Source: an uncultured Methanomicrobiales archaeon
GTDB taxonomy: Archaea; Halobacteriota; Methanomicrobia; Methanomicrobiales; Methanospirillaceae
Reading direction: 5' to 3'
Assembly (NCBI GenBank): GCA_949320185.1
Contig: CASGHK010000029.1
Span: 1 to 64,000 of the forward strand
DNA length: 64,000 bases
Below the pieces are notes generated by a model, which saw only the letters and a list, made by a program, of their open reading frames with translations, had not been told where the DNA came from and made no database searches. Below are positions 8,848-20,400 of this stretch, in pieces (position 1 is the stretch's first letter; every line of letters begins with the position of its first letter). Made by a program: the position numbers and the translations under genes.

Positions 8848-8934
8848 ATGAAACCATCAGACAGTATGCCGGAGAAGGTCATCTTCCTGATAGGGGAGAA
8901 GATCGAGAACGGGCATTTCTCCGGGACCGCGTGA
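8848..8934 (+). CDS. Small ORF of 28 residues between flavoprotein and aldo/keto reductase
   Basis: ATG at 8848 is preceded by GGGGGAG at a good spacing, and the frame ends with TGA 8932-8934 directly before ATG 8935 of the next gene. The product is MKPSDSMPEKVIFLIGEKI plus NGHFSGTA, with no known motif. It could be a real micropeptide that couples translation, or the truncated start of a lost gene. The ribosome-binding site and exact junction favour translation. Confidence 0.4.
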   Translation: MKPSDSMPEKVIFLIGEKIENGHFSGTA

Positions 8935-11333
<2,399 letters not shown>

Positions 11334-11445
11334 CGCCAGAGCCCCCCGTGCTGGCGAACAGCGGCGCGGGAGTGAGATGGGAAGAGCGATCTACGAAGAA
11401 ACGGGGGGGGGCGGGGAGAACCAGAAAGGAGTGTCCGGGTCTTCA

Positions 11446-11452
11446 TTTTTTT
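11446..11452 (+). terminator. T7 tract downstream of the aldo/keto reductase
   Basis: A run of seven T follows CTTCA about 110 bp after the TAG of the interrupted reductase. In archaea T-rich tracts on the coding strand terminate transcription. It also separates this group from the minus-strand element block. Confidence 0.35.
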
Positions 11453-11558
11453 CGACGTCGACCTTTTCTCAACCCCACGCTGCATACCCTTCGGGGCCGG
11501 GACGGCAGTACTCGCGGATTGGCCTCTGGGGGAATGCCGTCCCGTTTCGTTCTTCTCA

Positions 11559-12920
11559 TCATCCCATCGCCGGCCTCGGCGGGTAGTATTCGACCGTGAC
11601 GCCGGCCATGTCCACGCGGTTCGCCGACGGCGGGTGGACCTCGACGACCTCCATCGGCCGGTCCGTCACGATCGCGATCCGGTTGCCGGCCATCGCATAC
11701 CCTCTTGCCCGGTACCGCTTCAGGTCCTCAACGTGCGACGGCGCGTCCACGTACTCCAGCCGCTCGGTGCACCCGAGCAGCACCGGCAGGCCCTTACCAG
11801 CGAAGTTCACGATCGCGATCCCGACGTCGGCGTTGTTCCCGACCATCTGCAATGCCCGCCGCGTCGCGCCGTTCGAGACGAAGTTCTCAACTCTTGCCCG
11901 GTCGCCGCCGTACTCCACCACGAGTGAGTACGCCGAGCCCGTGTCCGAACAATCTACAAGAGACAGCCCGCTGGCCTCCTGGTTCTTGCAGAGGAACCCC
12001 GCCTTCCGGCAACGCTCCGCCTCGCAGTCGACCAACCGGGCAGACTGGACATAGAACCCGCTCTGGTAGAGCTCCGCCGGCACCATCCCCGAGCGCTGCC
12101 CGCACGCCACCGCCCGGCACCGCTCGAAGAGCACGTCGACCGCCCGCTGCCGGTGCCCGTTCCATGAGCCGTCGAGGTGGAACCCGTCCTGCCAGCAGTC
12201 GATCGCCTGGCAGTCCCGGACGGTCATGCCCTCGATATCGCCCGCGTCGGGGATGTCGAAGCCGCAGGACCAGTCCCGGACCCCGGGCAGGCCGTTCTTC
12301 CCTTCGAATCCCGACCCAGCCGAGATCGCGTGGCACTGGTCGAAGAGGACATCCTCAAACCCGCCGCCCTCAAGAGCGCCGGCGAGGTTCATCGAGAAGC
12401 CGTGGTGGTAGCTCATCTCCGCCGTGCAACGCCGGAACGTCAGGTTCCGCAGCGTCCTTCCCCGCCGGCCCCAGACCATGAACGCCGCCGTGCACCCGCC
12501 CTTCCGCCCGAACGGAAGATACGTCCGGCCGTCGAGCGAGTGGACGAGGTAGACGTCCTCACAGCAGAACCGATCCGCCGCGTCCTGGATACCCACGTAC
12601 CCGAAGCCGCCCAGGTTCGCGATGGTCACGCCGGGCGCGTCGACAGCGATCCGGCACGGCTCCCGCTCAGCCATGAGCCGGGTCAGGCCGGGGCCGGCGC
12701 CCCGGATCGTCACTCCTGCCGCCGGGCGGAGGTACCGCGTCCCGTCCGACGCCGTGCCGGCGTTCACGTCGAAGGTGCCCGCCGTCAACACGACCTCGCA
12801 ATCCGGAACGGCCAGCGCCTTCGCCAGCACGACCACGTCGCTTCGCCCGTCGCAGACGATGTCCGCACCGGCCTTCTCAGCCGGCGACGAATCGCGAGCG
12901 GCGATCACGAGGTCCGGCAT
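11559..12920 (-). CDS. Right-handed parallel beta-helix protein, full-length copy (copy C)
   Basis: 453 residues from ATG 12920, which is preceded by GGAGGT. Many short repeated strands of the pectate-lyase/NosD kind follow: GVTIRGAGPGLTRLM, APGVTIANLGGFGYVG, RTLRNLTFRRCTAE, FEDVLFDQCHAI, GMTVRDCQAIDCWQDG, VLFERCRAVACGQ. There is no signal peptide. Overlap of 16 bp with the holin-like gene upstream and position in a virus-like block suggest a tail-fibre or receptor-binding type virion protein; an enzyme acting on glycans is an alternative. Two 3' fragments of this gene lie at 1309-2066 and 7247-7486. Confidence 0.8.
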   Translation of the reverse strand: MPDLVIAARDSSPAEKAGADIVCDGRSDVVVLAKALAVPDCEVVLTAGTFDVNAGTASDGTRYLRPAAGVTIRGAGPGLTRLMAEREPCRIAVDAPGVTIANLGGFGYVGIQDAADRFCCEDVYLVHSLDGRTYLPFGRKGGCTAAFMVWGRRGRTLRNLTFRRCTAEMSYHHGFSMNLAGALEGGGFEDVLFDQCHAISAGSGFEGKNGLPGVRDWSCGFDIPDAGDIEGMTVRDCQAIDCWQDGFHLDGSWNGHRQRAVDVLFERCRAVACGQRSGMVPAELYQSGFYVQSARLVDCEAERCRKAGFLCKNQEASGLSLVDCSDTGSAYSLVVEYGGDRARVENFVSNGATRRALQMVGNNADVGIAIVNFAGKGLPVLLGCTERLEYVDAPSHVEDLKRYRARGYAMAGNRIAIVTDRPMEVVEVHPPSANRVDMAGVTVEYYPPRPAMG

Positions 12921-13252
12921 GGGACCTCCGTCATCATCTCCGCGCCGGCCGCCTCGAGGTCGACGAAGAACCGGTCGACCGCCCGGGCGAGCTCCTGCGC
13001 CTCCACCTCGTCGATCCGGCCGTCGGTCCGCGCCCGGTAGTAGACCCGGGCCTCCTCGCAGAACGACTGCACGACCGCGACGATCGCCGCCACCCGCCGG
13101 TCCGCGAGCCGGCTCCCGAGGCCGAACGCGCCGGCCACGGCGAGCGCGACGAGCACGGTCTCCGGCCAGCCGTCCGCAACGATACTGACGCCGCCACCCG
13201 CGGTGACGGCGACTGCGCCGGCGAGGATGCCGGCGCTGATGGTCTCTTTCAT
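12905..13252 (-). CDS. Small holin-like membrane protein
   Basis: 115 residues. After MKET come two hydrophobic helices (about residues 5-25 and 30-48) joined by a short turn with GGGVSIVADGW, then a charged, helical C-terminus (RRVAAIVAVVQSFCEEARVYY and beyond). This resembles viral holins or small membrane proteins placed next to tail genes, but no specific family is recognised. A GGAGGGA lies eight bases before ATG 13252. Its 3' end overlaps the beta-helix start. Confidence 0.55.
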   Translation of the reverse strand: MKETISAGILAGAVAVTAGGGVSIVADGWPETVLVALAVAGAFGLGSRLADRRVAAIVAVVQSFCEEARVYYRARTDGRIDEVEAQELARAVDRFFVDLEAAGAEMMTEVPCRTS

Positions 13253-13432
13253 TGATATTCCCTCCGTGAGAAGAGAGCGGTGAGGGGAGGGGTGGTGTCA
13301 GAAGTCTTATGGTTGCCGGACTATTTCTAACGTCGTCTGGGCCGTTCAATCACCACTTCCTCGGACGATGTCAAAGGAGATTTTCATGTCTCCCCGACGT
13401 TGCCAGCACCATCTGGTTCAGGCACATTGGGT

Positions 13433-13951
13433 TCAGAACAGCGTCCGCTGCGCCTTCGCCCTCGCCGCCACCGCCACCGTGGGCCGCGCCGGCGCCGGCT
13501 CGGGTACGAGCCAGACTGTCTGGTCGGCCTCGGACGACACGAGCTGGAGCGCGTCGTCCATCGCCGGCGCGGAGACGATCACGATCCCGTTCGTCGCCCG
13601 CCGCTTCAGCGCCCTCACGAGCCGGCTCATCCGCTGGCCCCGCTCCTCTGCATCCAGGCCGGCCGCGAGCGCCGGCGACCACTCCACCATCAGCACCGTG
13701 TGAAACGACCGGCTCACCGCCGCGATTGCATCGTCGAGGCTCGTGCAGACCCGGGTCTCGAAGTGCTCCGAGCGGATCGGCGGCACCCGAAAGAGCACCT
13801 CCGTGAACCCGGTATAGAGATAGAGCGTATGGAACGACCCGATCTCGGGGAGATCGAGGAGCGCGGCCATCCGGTCCGGTGGCGCGATCAGCACCGCGAG
13901 CCGACCGAGCTCGAAGCTCACGCCGGGCCGGCACCAGAGCCGCATGGTCAT
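13433..13951 (-). CDS. Hypothetical protein resembling a RecA/KaiC-fold without Walker A
   Basis: 172 residues. The middle HTVLMVEWSPAL, then SRLVRALKRRATNGIVIVSAP and ADQTVWLVP look like the Walker-B strand and following strands of RadA/KaiC-type ATPases, but there is no GxxxxGKT motif. The resemblance is weak and by eye. The ATG at 13951 overlaps the TGA of the upstream gene (ATGA); ATG 13945 is an alternative. Part of the minus-strand element block; function unknown. Confidence 0.55.
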   Translation of the reverse strand: MTMRLWCRPGVSFELGRLAVLIAPPDRMAALLDLPEIGSFHTLYLYTGFTEVLFRVPPIRSEHFETRVCTSLDDAIAAVSRSFHTVLMVEWSPALAAGLDAEERGQRMSRLVRALKRRATNGIVIVSAPAMDDALQLVSSEADQTVWLVPEPAPARPTVAVAARAKAQRTLF

Positions 13952-14145
13952 GCCCGCTCCCGGACCAGCTCGATCAGCACCGCGAGGACCGCAACCTCGA
14001 GCGGGTCGTCGATCGCCCGGGCAAGGGCCGGCCCGCGCCGTTCGACCATGGCGATCAGCCGGTCCATCGCTGCGTGGTCCTCCACGTTCAGGGCGCGGCG
14101 GAAACGCCGCCAGCGGGCGAGCAGGGCCGGCAGGTCGTCAGTCAT
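13948..14145 (-). CDS. Small hypothetical element protein
   Basis: 65 residues, all helical by composition: MTDDLPALLARWRRFRRAL, then AMDRLIAMVERRGPALARAI and LEVAVLAVLIELVRERA. No known motif. It is coupled to the next gene by an ATGA overlap at 13948-13951, which supports translation. Confidence 0.5.
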   Translation of the reverse strand: MTDDLPALLARWRRFRRALNVEDHAAMDRLIAMVERRGPALARAIDDPLEVAVLAVLIELVRERA

Positions 14146-14449
14146 CGCGCATCACCCGACACGGTTCGCGCCACCTGGACGCGGGCATTCAATTCAATCA
14201 TGCAGGTCACCCGATGCGTCGTCACGACCGTGACGACATGTGTCGAGATCTCTACGTCCACCTATCTCACTACCAGACCGTGCGGTGGGAAAGTGATCGG
14301 ATGGACCGGTGGACTCGATCCTAACTACCCTGGGTGCCGGCGATGAACACGGCGAGAGAGGCGATCGTGATCGAGGCGAGGCGGGCCATGCCGCCGCCGT
14401 CTCGCCCCGCACCCATCGGCTTTATACTGACCGGGAGTGACAGGACTGC
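14146..14449. other. 304-bp gap, possible 31-codon minus-strand ORF
   Basis: No supported gene. A minus-strand frame from ATG 14416 to TAG 14321 would encode a short peptide with one hydrophobic helix (LASITIASLAVFIAG). It has no convincing ribosome-binding site. A TATAAAG-like string near 14421-14428 may be a promoter for this strand. Confidence 0.35.
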
Positions 14450-14647
14450 ATGGAAGAACGGACCGTTCTCCGGATCGCGCTCTTCATCACGTTCGCGCTC
14501 ATCGCGGAGTTGGCGTTCGAGATCATGCACTACCGCGAGACCCCGATCCGGTGGTTGCCGGCGCTCCTCCTCGGGCTTTCGGGCCTGCTCTTCATCTACC
14601 TGACACGCCGGCTGGAAACGATGGATGGGTGCCCGGACCACGCCTGA
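14450..14647 (+). CDS. Small two-helix membrane protein
   Basis: 65 residues with two hydrophobic stretches: LRIALFITFALIAELAFEI and WLPALLLGLSGLLFIYL, followed by a charged tail. GGGAGTG precedes the ATG. It is one of the few plus-strand genes in the element block. No family recognised. Confidence 0.45.
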   Translation: MEERTVLRIALFITFALIAELAFEIMHYRETPIRWLPALLLGLSGLLFIYLTRRLETMDGCPDHA

Positions 14648-14790
14648 TCGAGCGTGTTAACCGAGGAGCAACCATAACCGGTCATCGACTATTCTGCATG
14701 GATTCGCGTTCAACGGATCAAAAAAGCAGGTTGGTCGGGGCACCCATTCCGTCTTGACCTGCATTGAAGATATCCGAGTCAGTGGGTCAA

Positions 14791-16278
14791 TCAGACCGAC
14801 CCGAGTCGGTACTTTTCCTTGAGCTGACCCCAGAATGGGTCCGCCATCAACAGGTCGAGCCCGCGGTTCAGCGTCTCAAGAAGCTGAGTGTCTTCCTTCC
14901 GGACGGCGATCCCGTACCGCTCATTCGTATCGATATCTACCAGGATCCTGGCGTTCTTGCCCGCAATGAGATCGAGTGTCGGGGGCTTATCGTAGATCGT
15001 CGCCCCGACCTGCCCGTCCAGTAACGCGGCGATGGCGAGCGGGAAATTGTCGAATGTCCGGAGATTGGACCCCGGCATCCTGCCCTTGGCGATCAATTCG
15101 TTCTGTGCCCACAACTCGCCAGTGGTGCCGCGCTGGACCCCGATCACCACTTTGCCGAGCAGGATGTCTTCAGGGGTGATCGACGAGTCGGCGCGTACTG
15201 CAATCGATTGAGGGATCCTCATGTAGGGCTTGCTGAACGCAACCTGAGTGGCACGTTCGGGCGTGATCGTCATGCCGCTGTAGATCATGTCGATCTGCCG
15301 AGCCTGCAGGGCTGGGATGATCCCCTCCCACGGGACGGCAACAATCACAACATCGAACCCTTGCCTCTCAGCGATCCATCGGATCGATTCCACATCGAAG
15401 CCCGTGTACCTGCCGTCCGTCCCCATGTACGAGTAGGGCGGGTACGAGCCATCGATCCCGACGGTGTACCGGGGCCGTTGAACAGGGGTTGAACTGCCGA
15501 GAAGGCTGGCGAGAATGTTGTAGTTGCTCGTCGCGTCCGCGCCGAAGATCGCTGAGGTCCGGAGGCTGCCAAAGAGGTGCATGGCCAGGGCGGCATCGGT
15601 ACGGAAGGTTGACTGGTCGCCGCTCGTACTCGCTTGATAGGCAAGTGCGGTGTGCTGCCAACCATAAGAATAGACAGCGAATTCACCGGCGTAGGCTCCC
15701 CTGGCGTTCAGGATCGGGACGATCGCAGCGGTATACCCAGTTCCGTCGCCAAACGAAGTTCCTGCATACGAAATGTCCAGGAGCGTGGTCGTCGCCTGGC
15801 TGAATTGGAGTTGGGAATTCTGGAATCGTTCACCGGCCGATTGCAGCATGCCGGCAGCAGTGGCATACTGCCCCGAGTTCATCTGTGTCCGCCCAACGTT
15901 GTAGACATCCGCACCGTCGTACATACCAATCGCAGCGTCTGCGAGCCCGATGTAGGCCGCCGAGACCTTCTTCATCAACGCGAGGTTGACCGTGTTCGAA
16001 GGATCGTTGACCTGATTGGCCGTGTTCAAGCAGAGCGTGAAATCGTTCTTCGCCTGGTTCAAGTGCTGGCGGATCTGCCCGACATCGCTCGAGCCCCAGG
16101 CCATGCTCCACGCCGTATTGCCGGCGGAATAATGGGTATACGCCTCCGCCATGGTCGCCCCACCCTGGTTTATCTCCGGACTGCTGGTATCGAGCGCGGT
16201 TACAGGAAAGAAGACGAAGACCGCAACGATCACGATGAAAAGACAACGCAAGAAAAATCGGCCCATAAGTATGGACAT
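14791..16278 (-). CDS. Transporter substrate-binding protein with long helical N-terminal region
   Basis: 495 residues. A signal peptide or anchor (FLRCLFIVIVAVFVFFPVTA) is followed by about 220 helical residues rich in Q, A and S, then a complete SBP_bac_3 domain from about residue 265: YTVGIDGSYPPYSYMG, GFDVESIRWIAERQG, IDMIYSGMTITPERA, GVQRGTTGELWAQ, ATIYDKPPTLDLIAG. This fold binds amino acids or similar ligands; in archaea it can also be a sensor. No ABC permease or ATPase is nearby, so it may work with transporters elsewhere. ATG 16266 is an alternative start. It appears to be cargo inside the element block. Confidence 0.85.
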   Translation of the reverse strand: MSILMGRFFLRCLFIVIVAVFVFFPVTALDTSSPEINQGGATMAEAYTHYSAGNTAWSMAWGSSDVGQIRQHLNQAKNDFTLCLNTANQVNDPSNTVNLALMKKVSAAYIGLADAAIGMYDGADVYNVGRTQMNSGQYATAAGMLQSAGERFQNSQLQFSQATTTLLDISYAGTSFGDGTGYTAAIVPILNARGAYAGEFAVYSYGWQHTALAYQASTSGDQSTFRTDAALAMHLFGSLRTSAIFGADATSNYNILASLLGSSTPVQRPRYTVGIDGSYPPYSYMGTDGRYTGFDVESIRWIAERQGFDVVIVAVPWEGIIPALQARQIDMIYSGMTITPERATQVAFSKPYMRIPQSIAVRADSSITPEDILLGKVVIGVQRGTTGELWAQNELIAKGRMPGSNLRTFDNFPLAIAALLDGQVGATIYDKPPTLDLIAGKNARILVDIDTNERYGIAVRKEDTQLLETLNRGLDLLMADPFWGQLKEKYRLGSV

Positions 16279-16330
16279 TTTCAGGGAACACGATAAACGT
16301 TATGGTTTCTTTTTAAAAAGGTGAGAGCGC

Positions 16331-16435
16331 CTAAACCGAGACCGGGCACGTGACCCCCGTCTCCACCCGCCGCTGTATCTCACATCCGAAGCACGCCTCG
16401 CACAATCGCTCCCCGTTGCCATCCCACCTGGTCAT
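16331..16435 (-). CDS. 34-residue zinc-ribbon remnant ORF, duplicate of the primase C-terminus
   Basis: ATG 16435-16433 overlaps the TGA of the nuclease gene (ATGA). The frame gives MTRWDGNGERLCEACFGCEI and QRRVETGVTCPVSV, ending at TAG 16331-16333. It matches the last 35 or so residues of the primase-helicase (WAGNGERLCEACYGREVQRRVEQG). The first CxxC of that zinc ribbon is absent, so it is probably a remnant, though the coupled start would allow translation. Confidence 0.6.
   Translation of the reverse strand: MTRWDGNGERLCEACFGCEIQRRVETGVTCPVSV
16362..16427. repeat. 66-bp direct repeat flanking the nuclease gene (other copy 17517-17582)
   Basis: 16362-16427 and 17517-17582 align without gaps at about 57 of 66 bases by eye, including an identical run GCCTCGCACAATCGCTCCCC. 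Both code for the last zinc-binding piece of the primase-helicase, so the 1.04-kb nuclease gene lies between two copies of the primase tail. Confidence 0.75.
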
Positions 16436-17469
16436 TTCCGCAACCGCGCCTCGATCTCCTCGATCGTCGGCAGCCCGGCCCGGATCTCCTCAGGCAGGGC
16501 ATCGGCGAGCGTGAAGGTCGCGACTCCCATTGGTTTCCGTACATCCCGCAGCGTGTACTCGGCGATCACCCGGTTCTGCGTCCGGCAGAGGACGAGGCCG
16601 ATCGAGGGCCGGTCGTCGGGGTGCCGGAGCAGGTCGTCGACGGCAGAAAGGTAGAAGCTCATCTTGCCGGCGAACTCCGGCCGGAACGGTCCCATCTTCA
16701 GATCGATCACCACGAAGCACCGGAGCCGGAGGTGGTAGAAGAGGAGGTCGATGAAGAAGTCCTCGCCGGCAACCTCCAGGTGGTACTGGCTCCCGACGAA
16801 GGCGAAGCCGGCGCCGAGCTCGAGCAGGAAGGCGCGGAGGTGGTCGAGCAGCCCGCGCTCGAGGTCCCGCTCGACCGCGTCCTGTCCGAGCGCGAGGAAG
16901 TCGAAGAGGTACGGGTCCTTCAGCGTCGCGCGGGCAAGGTCAGACTGCGGCGAAGGGAGCGTGACGGGGAAGTTCACGACGGCCTTTCCCTCGCGCTCGT
17001 AGAGCCGGCCCTCGATCTGCAGGGCGAGGATGTTCCGAGACCAGCCGTGCTCGATCGTCTTCTGGATGTAGAACTCCCGGGCGGCCGGGTCTTTGACTTT
17101 GTCGAGCAGGGTGATCGCATGATACCAGGGGATTTGTGCAAGCACCTCTTGCACAAATGCAGGGCTGGGAAAAGCCTCGGCCAGGGCACGCATGTACTTC
17201 AAATTTCGGGGCGAGAAGCCCTTCATCTCGGGGAACTCGCGCCGGAGGTCGGCGGCCAGCCGGTCGATCACCTTTGCTCCCCAGCCCTCACGCTCCTGCG
17301 CTGCCAGGATCGATCGGCCAATCTCCCAGTAGAGCAGGACCAGCTCGCGGTTGACCGCGAGCACGGCACGCTGCTGCGCGGCACGGACCTCGGCCTTCAG
17401 GTGCGCGAGCAGCACGGGATAGTCGTCCGGCACCGTTGAGCGCGCGTCTTCTCCTTCACGATCGGACAT
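16432..17469 (-). CDS. PDDEXK nuclease domain protein, DUF1016/YhcG family
   Basis: 345 residues. The N-terminal DUF1016_N region (RELVLLYWEIGRSILAAQ, GFSPRNLKYMRALAEAFP, IPWYHAITLLDKVKD) is followed by the C-terminal nuclease domain with FFIDLLFYH (D241), CFVVIDLKMG (D256, K258) and GKMSFYLSAVDD, an intact PD-(D/E)XK site. YhcG-like proteins occur on mobile elements and beside restriction loci; their role is unsettled. A Shine-Dalgarno GGAGCT precedes ATG 17469, which lies 14 bp inside the primase 3' end. The gene is bracketed by a duplicated primase tail, a sign of later insertion. Confidence 0.92.
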   Translation of the reverse strand: MSDREGEDARSTVPDDYPVLLAHLKAEVRAAQQRAVLAVNRELVLLYWEIGRSILAAQEREGWGAKVIDRLAADLRREFPEMKGFSPRNLKYMRALAEAFPSPAFVQEVLAQIPWYHAITLLDKVKDPAAREFYIQKTIEHGWSRNILALQIEGRLYEREGKAVVNFPVTLPSPQSDLARATLKDPYLFDFLALGQDAVERDLERGLLDHLRAFLLELGAGFAFVGSQYHLEVAGEDFFIDLLFYHLRLRCFVVIDLKMGPFRPEFAGKMSFYLSAVDDLLRHPDDRPSIGLVLCRTQNRVIAEYTLRDVRKPMGVATFTLADALPEEIRAGLPTIEEIEARLRK

Positions 17470-20400
17470 CGGCAGCTCCTGTACCAGATGTGGGTGTCAC
17501 GAACTCAAGACCCTGCTCCACCCGCCGCTGCACCTCCCGCCCGTAGCACGCCTCGCACAATCGCTCCCCGTTACCGGCCCACGCCGCCGGCGCCAGCCCG
17601 CAGAGCGTGCACCGCCCGACCGACGCCGTGATCCGCTCCATCGCCGCCAGGTCGACCGTCCCCGGTAGCGGGGCGATCTTCGCCTGCTCACGTTCAACCG
17701 CCGCACCGTAGCACCGGGTGCAGAGCCAGCGCGGTGTCCACGCGAACGGCGCCGGCGCCGGCAGGGGTGCGAACCGTGCCTGCTCCTTCGCCGCACTCGC
17801 TTCATCGATCTCGGCCTGGTGCCGGCGTCGCTCCGTCAGCCCGTAGAACCATTTTTCCCGGTAGAGTGATGGCTTCCTGCCGCAGACCGCGCACGCCTCC
17901 CACTCCGGACCATCGGTCGGCACGAACGCGCGCAGATCGATCGCAGTTCGTTCAGCAGTTTCAGCAGCGGATCCATGTGCTGAAAGAACTTTTTTCGTAG
18001 CGATGGAACGCGATTCGCCGTCAGACCCCGATTCATCGTTTTTCCCTTCAGGTCGTTCAGCAGGAGGGGTACAGATAGGGGAGTCGATGTTTCCGGAAGC
18101 CCCATCCCCTCCTGTGCAATCCGATCTGCTGAAACTCGCCGATGCGATCTCCTTGAAATCATCGCTTTTATCGGATCTGCGCGAAATTCGCGCCCTGACC
18201 GTTCGTTCAGCAGGTCGTTCAGCAGGGTCCGGTCTGCTGAAACTGCTGAACGAGCTCTCCTCCTCGAGCCAGACCTGGCCGGCGTACTGCGCCTTCCGGT
18301 ACGCCTCCTCGTTGAAGATGAAGACCAGCGACCGCCGCTTTACGTCCCGGCCCTCGTCATCGGTGTCTGAGACCGTCTGGTCCACGAGCGAGAGCGCCGG
18401 CGACTTATCGAGCAGGCCCGGATAGTGGCTCCCCCGCGAGTCGTACCCGAGCATCAGCCGCCGGGCCTTCTGATAGTTCCAGCCGGTCCACCGCTGCAGG
18501 TCCGCGAGGCAGAACTGCTCGGCCCGGTAGTGGGAGGCGAGCGAGAGCGCGAGCTGCTCGTTCCGGTCGAACTTCGCCGTCAGCGAGCCGCCGGTCGTGT
18601 GCAGGTCGACGAAGAGCGATGCCGCCGCGGCGAAGTCCGCCTCGGTCGCGACCACCGAGAGCCGACCGTCTTTCAGCGTGCGGCGCTCGCGCTGGAAGAG
18701 GTGGATCAGCGCATGAGAACGGACCAGGTCGAGAAGGACGTCGGGGTTCCGCCTGTTGCGGACTGAGGCCATCCGGATCCGGCGGGCGAACGGGACCTGG
18801 ACGTAGACGAGGTGCTGCTCTTTCAGGACCCGCCACATCTCGCGGCAGACCCGCAGCTCGAACGGGTCCTCGATCGCCTCCTCGGGGTCGCGCTCCTCCC
18901 CCAGAAGTTTGCGCTTGAAGACCTCGCGGTCCTGCTCCTCCGAGTCGTCGACCCACGCGATCAACATCCTATTAAGGACCTGGTCGTCGTAGAGGGCCGA
19001 GACGTTCGCGAGCCACCAGACGCATCGTTCCGGGATGGTGCAGTGCTGGATCTTCCGCTCTTTCGTCACGATCCGCTGCCGGATCCGCCTGGTGAACTTC
19101 GTCGTCGCCTCCTTGAGGATCTCCTGCAGTTCCTCCGAGAGCGCGATGTCGTCGAGCATCAGCACGGTGCCGGCGTTGAGGTCGTCCGAGTAGTAGAGCG
19201 CCTTGTTGGAGAGCCGCTCGGCGAGCTTGAACTCGTCCGGCACCTGGCGGAGCATCGCCATCATCCCTGACGACTTGCCCTTTCCCGACTCGCCCGTGAC
19301 GTAGACGTGGATCCCGTGCGTGTTCCGGACCGTCTGGGACGCGATCGAGGCGATCAGGCACCGGGCGAGGGTGAGGTCGCCAACGTGGTCGCGTTCGAAG
19401 CAATCGAGAAAGTACCGGACCGGGTCGCCGTGCTCGAGCACCTCCTGCGCCTTCTTCACGACGACGGCATCGCGCCGGCGGACCGGTTTCGTCACCGGCT
19501 CGCCTTCTGACTGTTTCGGACGCGTCTCGGCCTTCTTCGCTCGCTCCGGCTCGAACCGGGCCCGGAGTTCGGGCCAGCGCTGCGCCCCGCCGCCGCACGA
19601 GTCGTGCTTGCAGGCCGCGTGGATCGCACCGTTCGGGAACTGGATCACGTACGCGCCGTCCGTGTGCGCCTCGGAGAACGGGCACTGGGCGAGCGTGAAG
19701 AGCGTGCCGCCCTGCCACGGCTTCTCCATCGCGATGGCGATCCCGTGCTCGTCAAGCCAGGCGCGGAGGTCGAACAGGCCGGAGCCCCTCCCGCTGGGCA
19801 CCGCCGGCGGCGAGGACGGCGGCTCCGGCGCAGGGAGCGAGTCCGCGAGCGTCCGGAGCAGCGCGACCGGCACCACCTCGACCTCGTACGGTTTCGTGAC
19901 GATCGCGGACCGGTTGTGCGGCCGGTCCCTGGTCGAGTCGCCCTTGCGGCTCACCGTGCCGTAGCACTTCCAGATCCTGCCGGCGTTGAAGTTCGCGGTG
20001 TCTACCTGCGCCGCCTCGTTCGAGAACCGGGCGTCGAGCGCCGCGAGCACGTCCTTGACGAGCGCCGTTGCATCGTCATCGTTCAGCAGGTCGATTCGGT
20101 AGAGGAGGTGGCCGCCGTTCCCCGAGTCCGCGACGATCGGCCGGGGCCAGCCGGCATCGGTGAGCGCGTCGCAGATGGCTCGCGCCGTCCGGCAGGCGGC
20201 CCGGTGCTCCTCCAGCGTCGCGGAGATCCCGCTCGGCCGGATTGGGTCGATATCGATCGGGAGCCAGCGCCGCCGGACGATGTCGGCGTCGGACGTCGTC
20301 GCGTCCTTGCGCGAGAGCCGGCTCTGCACCCGGTTCGCCCGCCGGGCGAGCAGGGCCGGGTTCACGGGGTTGAGCGTGAGGTAGATCCCGGAGAACTCGC

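Noticed and set aside
12177-13040. Plus-strand frame opposite the beta-helix gene
   Set aside because: Antisense of GC-rich coding DNA; no start signal or motif.
13400-14233. Plus-strand frame of 277 codons
   Set aside because: Arg/Pro/His-rich antisense of two coupled minus-strand genes.
17950-18251. CRISPR array
   Set aside because: Repeats are 9 bp in both orientations with irregular spacing, not 25-37 bp repeats with uniform spacers.
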